From assembly GCA_024640765.1 (NCBI GenBank), contig JAHEEK010000004.1:62001-126000 (forward strand): a DNA stretch of 64,000 nt, given 5' to 3'. The stretch comes from Nereida sp024640765. GTDB taxonomy: Bacteria; Pseudomonadota; Alphaproteobacteria; Rhodobacterales; Rhodobacteraceae. The notes beneath the pieces were generated by a model. It was given only the letters and a program-made list of their open reading frames with translations, had not been told where the DNA came from and did not search any database. Below, in pieces: positions 17,557 to 25,556 of this stretch (positions within the stretch are counted from its first letter, which is position 1; the number at the start of each line of letters is the position of its first letter). The position numbers were made by a program, and so were the translations under genes.

Positions 17557-18266
17557 GCGAGCCATTCTTGATCGGGCGCGACATGACCGGCAGCTACGGC
17601 AAAGGCCCCGACATTTTGCACAATTGCACCATCGGCGTCGATAAAGGCCAGATTGCCGTCATCGTTGGACCTAACGGGGCCGGTAAATCAACCGCAATGA
17701 AGGCCGTTTTCGGCATGCTAGATGTGCGCCAAGGCGGCGTATTTCTGAACGGGAAAGACATCACGAAACTCAGCCCACAGGCGCGCGTGCGCGAAGGCAT
17801 GGGCTTCGTGCCGCAGACATCAAACATCTTTACGTCCATGACTGTCGAAGAAAACCTTGAGATGGGCGCGTTTATCCGCACGGATGACATCAAAGACACG
17901 ATGGAGCAGGTCTATACGTTGTTCCCGATTTTGCGTGATAAGCGCAATCAAGCGGCAGGCGAGCTGTCAGGCGGGCAACGTCAGCAAGTGGCCGTGGGCC
18001 GCGCGCTAATGACAAAACCAACGGTCTTGATGCTAGATGAACCTACTGCTGGCGTAAGCCCAATTGTGATGGACGAGCTTTTTGACCGCATTATCGAGGT
18101 GGCACGCAGAGGCATTTCCATCTTGATGGTGGAACAGAATGCCCGCCAAGCGCTTGAAATTGCAGACAAAGGCTATGTGCTGGTCCAAGGGGCAAATGCG
18201 TTTACAGGCACCGGTAAAGACCTTCTTGCGGACCCTGAAGTTCGTAAATCATTCTTGGGAGGCTGA
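17553..18266 (+). CDS. livF: branched-chain amino-acid type ABC transporter ATPase (LivF)
   Basis: Second ATPase, 237 aa, of usual LivF length. It carries Walker A GPNGAGKSTAMKA, the Q-loop FVPQTSNIFTSMTVEENLEMG typical of LivF (shortened here to its first 20 residues: FVPQTSNIFTSMTVEENLEM), signature LSGGQRQQVAVGRAL and Walker B VLMLDEPTAGVSP. The start overlaps the livG stop (ATGA), and livH follows after 3 bp, so the membrane complex genes are coupled. Confidence 0.93.
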   Translation: MSEPFLIGRDMTGSYGKGPDILHNCTIGVDKGQIAVIVGPNGAGKSTAMKAVFGMLDVRQGGVFLNGKDITKLSPQARVREGMGFVPQTSNIFTSMTVEENLEMGAFIRTDDIKDTMEQVYTLFPILRDKRNQAAGELSGGQRQQVAVGRALMTKPTVLMLDEPTAGVSPIVMDELFDRIIEVARRGISILMVEQNARQALEIADKGYVLVQGANAFTGTGKDLLADPEVRKSFLGG

Positions 18267-18269
18267 ACG

Positions 18270-19280
18270 ATGGACTATCTTAACGCTATCGTCGCACTGA
18301 CAAATTTCGTGCTTATTCCCGCAACCGCATACGGCGCGCAACTGGCCCTTGGGGCGTTGGGCGTTACTCTGATTTACAGTATTTTGCGGTTCTCAAACTT
18401 CGCTCATGGCGACACGATGGCTTTCGGCACTATGGCCACAATCGGCGCAACGGTTGTACTGCAAAGCTGGGGCGTCAGCTTTGGACCGCTCCCCACCGCA
18501 CTTCTTGCGCTTCCCTTCGGGATCGCCGCAACGATCGCGCTGGTCCTGGTAACGGATGTGGGCGTTTACCGCTTTTATCGCACCCAAAAAGCCGCACCAG
18601 TGATTTTCGTCATCGTTTCCATGGGCGTCATGTTTATCATGAACGGTCTGGTTCGCATTCTGATCGGCCCAGATGCGCGCCACTTTGCCGATGGCGACCG
18701 ATTCATCATTTCCGCGCGCGAGTTCAAGGAAATAACTGGCCTACGCGAAGGACTGGCGTTCAAAACGACCCAAGGCATTACGATCATTGTCGCCGTACTG
18801 GTTGTTGCCGTGCTCTTTTACTTCCTGAACCGCACGCGGACCGGAAAATCCATGCGCGCCTACTCTGATAACGAGGACTTGGCGCTTCTATCTGGGATAA
18901 ACCCAGAGCGTGTGGTTATGGTCACTTGGATGATCGTCGCAACGCTTGCGACAATCGCTGGTGTTCTTTACGGATTGGATAAGTCATTCAAACCGTTCAC
19001 GTATTTCCAACTTCTGTTGCCAATTTTTGCCAGCGCAGTTGTAGGTGGTTTGGGTAATCCGCTTGGCGCGATCTTTGGGGGTTTCCTCATCGCATATTCC
19101 GAAGTTCTTATCACATATGCGTGGAAAAAAGTACTAGTCTACGCCCTGCCTGACGCTCTTGAGCCTTCCGGCCTCATGCAACTATTGTCCACCGATTACA
19201 AATTTGCCGTCAGCTTCGCGTTGCTTGTAATTGTCTTGCTCTTCAAGCCAACCGGTCTATTTAAAGGGAAGTCAGTCTAA
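18270..19280 (+). CDS. livH: branched-chain amino-acid type ABC transporter permease (LivH)
   Basis: Polytopic inner-membrane permease of 336 aa with about eight hydrophobic segments. LivH hallmarks are ALGALGVTLIYSILRFSNFAHGD near the N-terminus (first 20 residues: ALGALGVTLIYSILRFSNFA), GKSMRAYSDNEDLALLSGIN and PIFASAVVGGLGNPLGAIFG near the C-terminus. Its stop codon and the livM start share one base (TAATG). Confidence 0.93.
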   Translation: MDYLNAIVALTNFVLIPATAYGAQLALGALGVTLIYSILRFSNFAHGDTMAFGTMATIGATVVLQSWGVSFGPLPTALLALPFGIAATIALVLVTDVGVYRFYRTQKAAPVIFVIVSMGVMFIMNGLVRILIGPDARHFADGDRFIISAREFKEITGLREGLAFKTTQGITIIVAVLVVAVLFYFLNRTRTGKSMRAYSDNEDLALLSGINPERVVMVTWMIVATLATIAGVLYGLDKSFKPFTYFQLLLPIFASAVVGGLGNPLGAIFGGFLIAYSEVLITYAWKKVLVYALPDALEPSGLMQLLSTDYKFAVSFALLVIVLLFKPTGLFKGKSV

Positions 19281-20578
19281 TGGTATCTGTCAGAAACACT
19301 GCTCTCTTCACCGTCGTCTTTGGCCTGATCTTGCTCACAGGATTTACCTCTGGTTGGAACTCAGCGTTGCTGATCCTGAACATGGGCTTGATTTCGGCCA
19401 TTATGGCGATCGGCGTTAACCTTCAGTGGGGTTTTGCCGGCTTGTTTAACATCGGCGTTATGGGCTTTTTAGCGCTCGGCGGTCTTGCTGCCGTGCTGGT
19501 CTCTGAGCCCGCAACACCGGGTGCGTGGTCCGCTGGTGGATTTCAGGTTATCGCAGCTCTGCTAATGGGGTTTGCAACAATCGCCCTTACGATCTTTGTA
19601 CGTGGTAAAATAACTGGGCGCGTTCGCACCATCACCATAACACTTCTTCTTGTTCTAGGCTTCTTTATCTACCGCGCCATTTTTGACCCCGCTGTGGCAC
19701 GCATCGAAGCTATTAATCCGGCAGTTTCAGGCAACATTGGGGGGCTTAATTTGCCCATCCTGCTCGCGTGGCCCGTTGGCGGTATCCTTGCTGGCGCGGC
19801 TGCTTGGGCGATCGGCAAGACAGCTCTTGGCCTGCGCAGTGACTATCTAGCCATTGCGACTCTTGGTATTTCTGAAATTGTCATCGCTGTAATGAAAAAC
19901 GAAGACTGGCTTGCTCGTGGGGTCAAGAACGTCATCGGTATTAAGCGGCCTGTACCTAATGCAATTGAGCTGCAAGAAAGCTCACGGTTCGTAGAACGCG
20001 CTGCCTCACTCAACATTGATACGGTCACGGCCTCAGCGCTTTATGTCAAACTCAGCTATTCGATTTTGTTCATCATCATTCTACTGGTCATTTTTCTTGC
20101 GGCAGAGCTGGCCCTTAAATCGCCTTGGGGCCGCATGATGCGTGCCATCCGTGACAATGAAACTGCTGCACGGGCCATGGGTAAAGATGTTACGGCGAGA
20201 CATCTGCAAGTTTTTGTGCTGGGATCGGCTATTTGTGGTGTTGCCGGGGCGATGATGGTCACGCTTGACGGTCAACTTACTCCGAGCAGCTACCAGCCGC
20301 TTCGTTTCACATTCCTCATCTGGGTCATGGTGATCGTGGGTGGCTCTGGCAATAACTACGGCTCCGTATTGGGTGGCTTTCTTATCTGGTTCCTGTGGGT
20401 CCAGGTAGAGCCATACGGCGCGGCACTCATGGGTTTAATTACAGACCCGATGCCTGACGCTTGGTCGATTAAACAGCGCCTTTTGGCTAGTGTTGCGTAT
20501 ATGCGGTTGCTGACCATGGGTTTGATCTTACTACTTGTTTTGCGGTTCTTCCCACGTGGCCTAATCCCCGAAAAGTAG
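19280..20578 (+). CDS. livM: branched-chain amino-acid type ABC transporter permease (LivM)
   Basis: Second permease, 432 aa. It shows the LivM core GLISAIMAIGVNLQWGFAGL, GLRSDYLAIATLGISEIV, GRMMRAIRDNETAARAMGKD and VMVIVGGSGNNYGSVLGGFL. Compared with shorter LivM proteins it carries extra sequence between the N-terminal helices and the DYLAIATLG motif, plus a roughly 45-residue loop around NVIGIKRPVPNAIELQES. It closes the importer operon. Confidence 0.92.
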   Translation: MVSVRNTALFTVVFGLILLTGFTSGWNSALLILNMGLISAIMAIGVNLQWGFAGLFNIGVMGFLALGGLAAVLVSEPATPGAWSAGGFQVIAALLMGFATIALTIFVRGKITGRVRTITITLLLVLGFFIYRAIFDPAVARIEAINPAVSGNIGGLNLPILLAWPVGGILAGAAAWAIGKTALGLRSDYLAIATLGISEIVIAVMKNEDWLARGVKNVIGIKRPVPNAIELQESSRFVERAASLNIDTVTASALYVKLSYSILFIIILLVIFLAAELALKSPWGRMMRAIRDNETAARAMGKDVTARHLQVFVLGSAICGVAGAMMVTLDGQLTPSSYQPLRFTFLIWVMVIVGGSGNNYGSVLGGFLIWFLWVQVEPYGAALMGLITDPMPDAWSIKQRLLASVAYMRLLTMGLILLLVLRFFPRGLIPEK

Positions 20579-20611
20579 ATCGGCCTTATTGCTTTGCACA
20601 ATTAGGCAGGT

Positions 20612-20636
20612 GCGGTCGATTGGACCGCCCCTTTTT
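20612..20636 (+). terminator. terminator after the liv-type operon
   Basis: Stem GCGGTC (20612-20617) / GACCGC (20623-20628), 5-nt loop, followed by CC and a TTTTT tract. The stem is short, so the call is moderate. It falls in the 77-bp gap between the convergent livM and DUF3047 genes. Confidence 0.6.
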
Positions 20637-20655
20637 ATTTGCTTAGAAAGTTAAC

Positions 20656-21309
20656 TCAGTAGATCTCAAAATTGCTGATCTGTGCACGAATAACGCTATC
20701 GGTGTCATCGCTATCACCAGACACAGCAATACCTAAAAGTTTGCCTGATGTGCCGCCGAAAGCTTTGCGAAAATCATTCGATAAATTGACGCTTTCAGAA
20801 TGTGTTCCGGTGCCGGCGGACCGCAACGCAACCGTCACCCCTTGGCCAGGCTGGTAAAGTGATTGCAACAAAGCGCCTCGGCTATGATTACCGCCCCATG
20901 CATATTGGATCACGCGCAGGTCATCATTTCCCAACAGCGATCTGATGCCAGCCCCAGCCAGCTTTTCGGCCTGATCGTCTGGGGCAAACAGAAAATAGAT
21001 CGAGATGTTGCGATCATCACCGCCTTTCACGCTCAGATCTGTGGCGGGAACAGATTGGCTCACAGACCAGTTCCATGAGGCGCGCTCGGCCTCCCAAAAA
21101 CTGCGGGGCAATTTGCGCCACGCAATGGACACTGCCCCATCTGATACGATGCCAAGGCTTTGTCCAAATTCGTAATCGTTCTTTGAAAACAGTGACAGCC
21201 GTTGGTTTTTCCATCCTTCAGACAAGCTGACAGAGGCCGCCAGTGCAGATGAGCCGAAGGAGATGAGGGCTGTCGCGCTTACCGCCGCAAACAGAGCTTT
21301 TTTCAACAT
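20656..21309 (-). CDS. DUF3047 domain-containing exported protein
   Basis: This 217-aa protein starts at the ATG at 21309 (MLKKALFAAVSATALISFGS), giving a clear Sec signal peptide ending SSALA. The frame is open about 37 codons further upstream but that part has no signal-like features. The mature part resembles DUF3047: SIAWRKLPRSFWEAERASWN, then TDLSVKGGDDRNISIYFLF with the conserved KGGDDR. The family is periplasmic and of unknown function. It is convergent with the importer operon and divergent from the MobA-like gene. Confidence 0.82.
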   Translation of the reverse strand: MLKKALFAAVSATALISFGSSALAASVSLSEGWKNQRLSLFSKNDYEFGQSLGIVSDGAVSIAWRKLPRSFWEAERASWNWSVSQSVPATDLSVKGGDDRNISIYFLFAPDDQAEKLAGAGIRSLLGNDDLRVIQYAWGGNHSRGALLQSLYQPGQGVTVALRSAGTGTHSESVNLSNDFRKAFGGTSGKLLGIAVSGDSDDTDSVIRAQISNFEIY

Positions 21310-21443
21310 GATAAGTCCTATACTGTTACTTACTAAACCATAAACAGAAGCTGTGGCAGAGGGGCAGTGCAAAGCCCGTGCCTCATCAAAACGTGAACCG
21401 CCCGTGAACGGGTAAGGCACACACGAAACAGCAGGAACACCTG

Positions 21444-22064
21444 ATGCACCTCGCCATTCTTATCCCCGCCGCAGGTGCCTCAACGCGGATGCACGGCGCT
21501 GACAAGTGTTTTGAAGATGTCAGCGGCACGCCTTGTCTAACGGCAATGGTTCAGCGCGCCCTAAAGGTGACTGATGATGTTATCGTGACGGTTCCGGCTG
21601 CAGATCATCCGCGCATGAGTTTAACAGGCGGCGCGACCGCTGTTGTGTGTGAAAACGCCTATGAAGGCATGTCCGCGTCGCTCAAAGCTGGGGTCGGCTC
21701 CTTACCGTCACATGTGACCGCCATGATGATCTTGCCCGCTGACATGCCAGCAATTACCGCCAATGATATGTCGATGATGTGGGCTGTGTTTCAGGCGTCG
21801 CGCCTCAAAGTCCTTCAGGCCGCCTCTGCCGATGGAAAAGCGGGGCATCCTGTGATCTTTGATCGCTCGCTCTTTGTACAATTTGATGGACTTTCGGGGG
21901 ATCGGGGCGCTGCATCTATCGTGAGCGACAACGCCAAACATCATGGTTTGGTCCCACTTGAGGGCGACCGCGCCACCCTTGATCTTGATACGCCAGAAGC
22001 GTGGCAGACTTGGCGTACCAGCCGTGGGCTGAGCGGTTTGGCTGCCTTACTTGGGAACCAATAG
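21444..22064 (+). CDS. MobA/MocA-like NTP transferase domain protein
   Basis: This 206-aa nucleotidyltransferase starts LAILIPAAGASTRMHGADK, the nucleotide-binding loop with the GxSxRM motif, followed by the metal-binding aspartate in ILPADMPAIT and GHPVIFDRSLF. The pattern fits the molybdenum cofactor cytidylyl/guanylyl-transferase group (MocA, CoxI-associated). The precise nucleotide and cofactor cannot be fixed by reading alone, and no molybdoenzyme gene is adjacent; the molybdate importer lies 15 kb away. The 3' end overlaps the readthrough end of the opposing Hint gene by 18 bp. Confidence 0.8.
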   Translation: MHLAILIPAAGASTRMHGADKCFEDVSGTPCLTAMVQRALKVTDDVIVTVPAADHPRMSLTGGATAVVCENAYEGMSASLKAGVGSLPSHVTAMMILPADMPAITANDMSMMWAVFQASRLKVLQAASADGKAGHPVIFDRSLFVQFDGLSGDRGAASIVSDNAKHHGLVPLEGDRATLDLDTPEAWQTWRTSRGLSGLAALLGNQ

Positions 22065-22697
22065 CCGCGCCTCATAGGCTTTAAGAGATTTACGTACGCT
22101 GGTGTAATCCTGCATGCCCGCATCACTATTCAGTTCCGGAAACAGCGAGAAAATCTCATCGCGCTACGCACGGTCAATCCCCCTCATGGTGTAGTCACCG
22201 GGCTGAAAACTCTCGGACCATGTACCGTCAGACAACACAACCTCATGCTGGTCGAACATGAAGTGGATATAGCTGGCACTTTGCGTGTTCAGCCGCTCAA
22301 TTCCATCACTGCATACCAAATGTTTAGCACTGACAAGCACCTCGCGCTCCTCGAAGTACAGCTCTGCGCGGTCGTTGGCGATTAGCATTCTATGGTTCGG
22401 ACTGACGATCATATCGCGTTCTGGCAGGTCATTCCCCAACGCGCCTGCCCTAATGATCACGGGCTTCAACTCGGGCGCGCCGGCCAGCCCTTTGTGGTTC
22501 ACGTCTTTGCAGCCAACCCATCTGATTTCTTGGATGCCGTTGTCCCGTGTAATCACGCGGTCCCCCTCGCGCAGGTTTTGGACCAAGCGCTCGCCCTTAT
22601 CTGTAGCGATGCACGTGCCCGGCGTGAAACAAGGGATAACGCCGTAGCGATACAGGTCTTGCAATATAGGGAAGGTGCTCTGCACCGGATCATTCAC
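22047..22697 (-). pseudogene. Hint (hedgehog/intein) domain protein, interrupted by an in-frame amber codon
   Basis: The minus strand from a GTG at 22697 encodes 177 residues with a bacterial Hint-type autoprocessing fold: nucleophile Cys in VIPCFTPGTCIATDKGERLV, LREGDRVITRDNGIQEIRW and SPNHRMLIANDRAELYF with the block-B-like histidine. A TAG at 22166-22164 ends it after GDYTMRGIDRA. The same frame continues for 39 codons to a TAA at 22047, reading RDEIFSLFPELNSDAGMQDY then RKSLKAYEARLL, which looks like the normal end of these proteins. Upstream, another frame is open for about 36 codons and ends in a GTGA overlap; it could be a lost N-terminal part. Likely a pseudogene, unless the amber codon is a sequencing error. 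Confidence 0.72.
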
Positions 22698-23153
22698 TTA
22701 CTAACGAATGGGGTCACTAGGATCGGCCCACGGTCTGCATAAAGTAAGAGCATACGGTCACCAAAGACAAAAATAACGTTAGATGAACAAATCAAGCGAC
22801 CCAGTTACTATCAGTAGCGGCGTTGGACACAAATCAGACGGAGCTTATTGACAGATTGTTTCAACACGCGAGCCTAATCGCAGCTCATCGTTAATCATGA
22901 AGAACATTGAAATACGGTGCGTTACAGGCAGCAGCTGCTATAAAAAGCGTCCACGGGTTAACCATAACTCAGAAACAATCATCTGGGCGTCAAACACGGC
23001 GATTATCATTAACCTAGTTTGAATTTTTCTTCGAAACTGCACCACGGAAAGCAATGACCACAACGCTCTTAAGCGCAACGACGAAGAATCACATTTTCTA
23101 TAAGACCTCTTTATGCCTGCCGAAACCGTGCGGCGCAGGCATTCAACTTACTG
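22698..23153. other. 456-bp non-coding stretch
   Basis: I find no convincing gene. On the minus strand a 19-codon ORF begins at an ATG at 22753 (MLLLYADRGPILVTPFVSK) and its stop overlaps the Hint start as GTGA. It may be a leader or a displaced piece of that gene. The rest is A+T-richer than its surroundings and shows no clear terminator or RNA. Confidence 0.5.
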
Positions 23154-23239
23154 TGGTACCGGTGGTCGGACTCGAACCGACACGATGTCACCATCGGGGG
23201 ATTTTGAATCCCCTGCGTCTACCATTCCGCCACACCGGC
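23154..23239 (-). tRNA. tRNA-Leu (anticodon CAA)
   Basis: On the minus strand an 86-nt class II tRNA runs from GCCGGTG to an encoded CCA. The acceptor arm GCCGGTG pairs with CACCGGT. The anticodon stem GGGAT/ATCCC-like arm encloses TTCAAAA with anticodon CAA, a long variable arm follows, and the T arm contains GGTTCGAGTCC. The class II shape and CAA anticodon indicate leucine, reading UUG. Confidence 0.95.
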
Positions 23240-23370
23240 GTAACACAGTAGGCGCGGTTTAGCGCCGGTCTTCGGCGGCGTCAACGGCTTCTCGCACCTT
23301 GTCTCTGGCCTTTTTGCAAAAGCCACTATAAGGCGCACACAACACGTCCCTCTATATAGGCAAAAACCCA

Positions 23371-25185
23371 ATGGATATGCGCAATATTGCGATCATCGCC
23401 CACGTTGACCACGGCAAAACGACCCTTGTTGACGAACTTCTCAAACAGTCCGGTGCTTTCCGCGAGAACCAAGCAGTGGCCGAACGCGCCATGGATAGCA
23501 ACGATCTGGAGCGTGAGCGCGGCATTACGATTCTCGCCAAAGCGACATCTGTTGAATGGAACGGTTTGCGCATCAACATCGTTGACACCCCCGGTCACGC
23601 AGACTTCGGCGCCGAGGTAGAGCGGATCTTGTCGATGGTTGACGGTGTTGTCCTGCTCGTGGACGCCGCAGAGGGTCCGATGCCTCAAACAAAATTTGTG
23701 ACTTCGAAAGCACTCGCGCTTGGGCTGAAGCCAATCGTGGTTTTGAACAAAGTTGATAAGCCTGATGCAGAACCTGATCGCGCGCTTGATGAAGTCTTTG
23801 ATCTGTTCGCTTCGCTTGACGCAACTGACGAGCAACTTGATTTCCCATCGCTCTACGCCTCAGGCCGTAACGGTTGGTGTGACGACAGCCTTGAAGGCGA
23901 CCGTCAGAACCTTGATGCGCTGTTTAAGCTTGTCGTTGATCACGTCCCTGCCCCCAAGCAAATCCAGAAGCGTGAAGAGCCTTTCCGCATGCTGGCGACC
24001 ACGCTGGGTGCCGATCCATTCATCGGCCGCATTTTGACTGGCCGCGTTGAAGCAGGCACGTTGCGCACTGGTGAAACAGTAAAAGCGTTGTCTCGCGATG
24101 GTACTAAAGTTGAGCAGTTCCGCGTAACTAAAATTCTGGCGTTCCGCGGTCTTGCCCAATCTCCGATCGATGTAGCGGAAGCCGGCGATATCGTAAGCCT
24201 TGCGGGTATGACCAAAGCGACCGTGGCTGATACGATTTGTGATCTTTCTGTTGATGACGCGATCCCCGCACAACCGATTGACCCGCCCACCATCACAGTC
24301 ACTTTCGGCATCAACGACAGCCCTCTTGCAGGTCGTGACGGCAAAAAAGTCCAATCACGTGTTATTCGTGAGCGCCTGATGAAAGAAGCCGAAACCAACG
24401 TAGCAATCCGCGTCACGGATACCGCCGGTGGTGACGCCTTTGAAGTTGCGGGCCGCGGTGAATTGCAGATGGGCGTTCTGATCGAGAACATGCGCCGCGA
24501 AGGTTTCGAGCTTTCAATCTCACGCCCGCAGGTTCTTTTCCGCGAAGAAGACGGCCAGCGTCTTGAGCCAATCGAAGAAGTCACAATCGACGTGGATGAC
24601 GAATATTCCGGCGCAGTGATCGAGAAAATCACTGGTGCACGTAAAGGCGAGATGACCGAGATGAAGCAACAAGGCGGCAAGACCCGCATTATTGCGACCA
24701 TCCCGTCACGTGGCCTAATTGGTTATCACGGTGAATTTCTGACCGACACGCGCGGTACAGGCGTTTTGAACCGCGTTTTCCACGGATGGGCACCACATAA
24801 AGGATCGATCCCTGGCCGTCGCGCTGGCGTTCTAATTTCAATGGAAAATGGTGTGTCTGTTGCTTACGCAATCTTCAACCTTGAAGACCGTGGTCGTTTC
24901 TTCATCGGAAGCCAAGAAGACGTATACCAAGGTATGATCATTGGCGAGCATAGCCGTGAAAATGATCTTGAGGTGAACCCCCTTAAAGGCAAAAAACTGA
25001 CAAACGTCCGCGCGTCCGGCACAGATGAAGCAGTTCGTTTGACCACTCCAATCCGTTTGTCCCTCGAAGAAGCGATTGCCTATATCGACGATGATGAGTT
25101 GGTTGAGGTGACACCAAACGTTGTGCGTCTGCGCAAACGCCACCTTGACCCGCATGAGCGTAAACGCGCGTCACGTTCAGCGTAA
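23371..25185 (+). CDS. typA: TypA/BipA ribosome-associated translational GTPase
   Basis: This 604-aa GTPase of the EF-G-like family acts on the ribosome, supporting assembly and stress adaptation. G motifs are IAHVDHGKTTL (G1, about 8-18), RGITILAK (G2), DTPGHADFG (G3) and VVLNKVDKP (G4). Domain 2, EF-G-like domains III/V and the BipA-specific C-terminal region follow (GLIGYHGEFLTDTRGTGVLN, KKLTNVRASGTDEAVRL). The ATG at 23371 gives the standard N-terminus MDMRNIAIIAHVDHG. The gene is transcribed alone and ends at a strong terminator. Confidence 0.97.
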   Translation: MDMRNIAIIAHVDHGKTTLVDELLKQSGAFRENQAVAERAMDSNDLERERGITILAKATSVEWNGLRINIVDTPGHADFGAEVERILSMVDGVVLLVDAAEGPMPQTKFVTSKALALGLKPIVVLNKVDKPDAEPDRALDEVFDLFASLDATDEQLDFPSLYASGRNGWCDDSLEGDRQNLDALFKLVVDHVPAPKQIQKREEPFRMLATTLGADPFIGRILTGRVEAGTLRTGETVKALSRDGTKVEQFRVTKILAFRGLAQSPIDVAEAGDIVSLAGMTKATVADTICDLSVDDAIPAQPIDPPTITVTFGINDSPLAGRDGKKVQSRVIRERLMKEAETNVAIRVTDTAGGDAFEVAGRGELQMGVLIENMRREGFELSISRPQVLFREEDGQRLEPIEEVTIDVDDEYSGAVIEKITGARKGEMTEMKQQGGKTRIIATIPSRGLIGYHGEFLTDTRGTGVLNRVFHGWAPHKGSIPGRRAGVLISMENGVSVAYAIFNLEDRGRFFIGSQEDVYQGMIIGEHSRENDLEVNPLKGKKLTNVRASGTDEAVRLTTPIRLSLEEAIAYIDDDELVEVTPNVVRLRKRHLDPHERKRASRSA

Positions 25186-25212
25186 TCTACCCTTAGAATA
25201 CTCCAGACATAG

Positions 25213-25244
25213 AAACGGCGGCCCAATCAAAGGGCCGCCGTTTT
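25213..25244. terminator. strong terminator after typA
   Basis: Perfect 12-bp stem AAACGGCGGCCC (25213-25224) / GGGCCGCCGTTT (25232-25243) with a 7-nt loop and T tract. It lies between convergent typA and the DUF1330 gene and can act in both directions. Confidence 0.9.
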
Positions 25245-25271
25245 ACATTGTTAGTTTAACTTTCTAAGCGT

Positions 25272-25556
25272 CTAGATTTCTTCAACAATCACTAATTCAC
25301 GCTCACTCGCCACCCGCGCATGGACCAATGCCTGCTGATAAGTGGCTGAATTATAGCATTTTTCGGCAATCTCGAGACTATCAAACCTCGCCACTACATT
25401 GCGTGGCCGCTCTACGCCTTCTTTTTGAACATACGCGCCGCCGCGCGCTAAAAATACCCCGCCGTGTTCGGCAATCGCTTGGGTCGCAAGCTTGGCATAT
25501 TTGGCGTATTCCACGTCATCGGTGACCGTAACGTGACTGATCCAAAGTGCGCTCAT
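25272..25556 (-). CDS. DUF1330 domain-containing protein
   Basis: A 94-aa dimeric alpha-beta barrel type protein of the DUF1330 family: WISHVTVTDDVEYAKYAKLA, then GGVFLARGGAYVQKEG and RPRNVVARFDSLEIAEKCYN. The family is small, cytoplasmic and of unknown activity. The ATG overlaps the alaS stop by 4 nt (ATGA), so it is translated with alaS. Confidence 0.88.
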   Translation of the reverse strand: MSALWISHVTVTDDVEYAKYAKLATQAIAEHGGVFLARGGAYVQKEGVERPRNVVARFDSLEIAEKCYNSATYQQALVHARVASERELVIVEEI

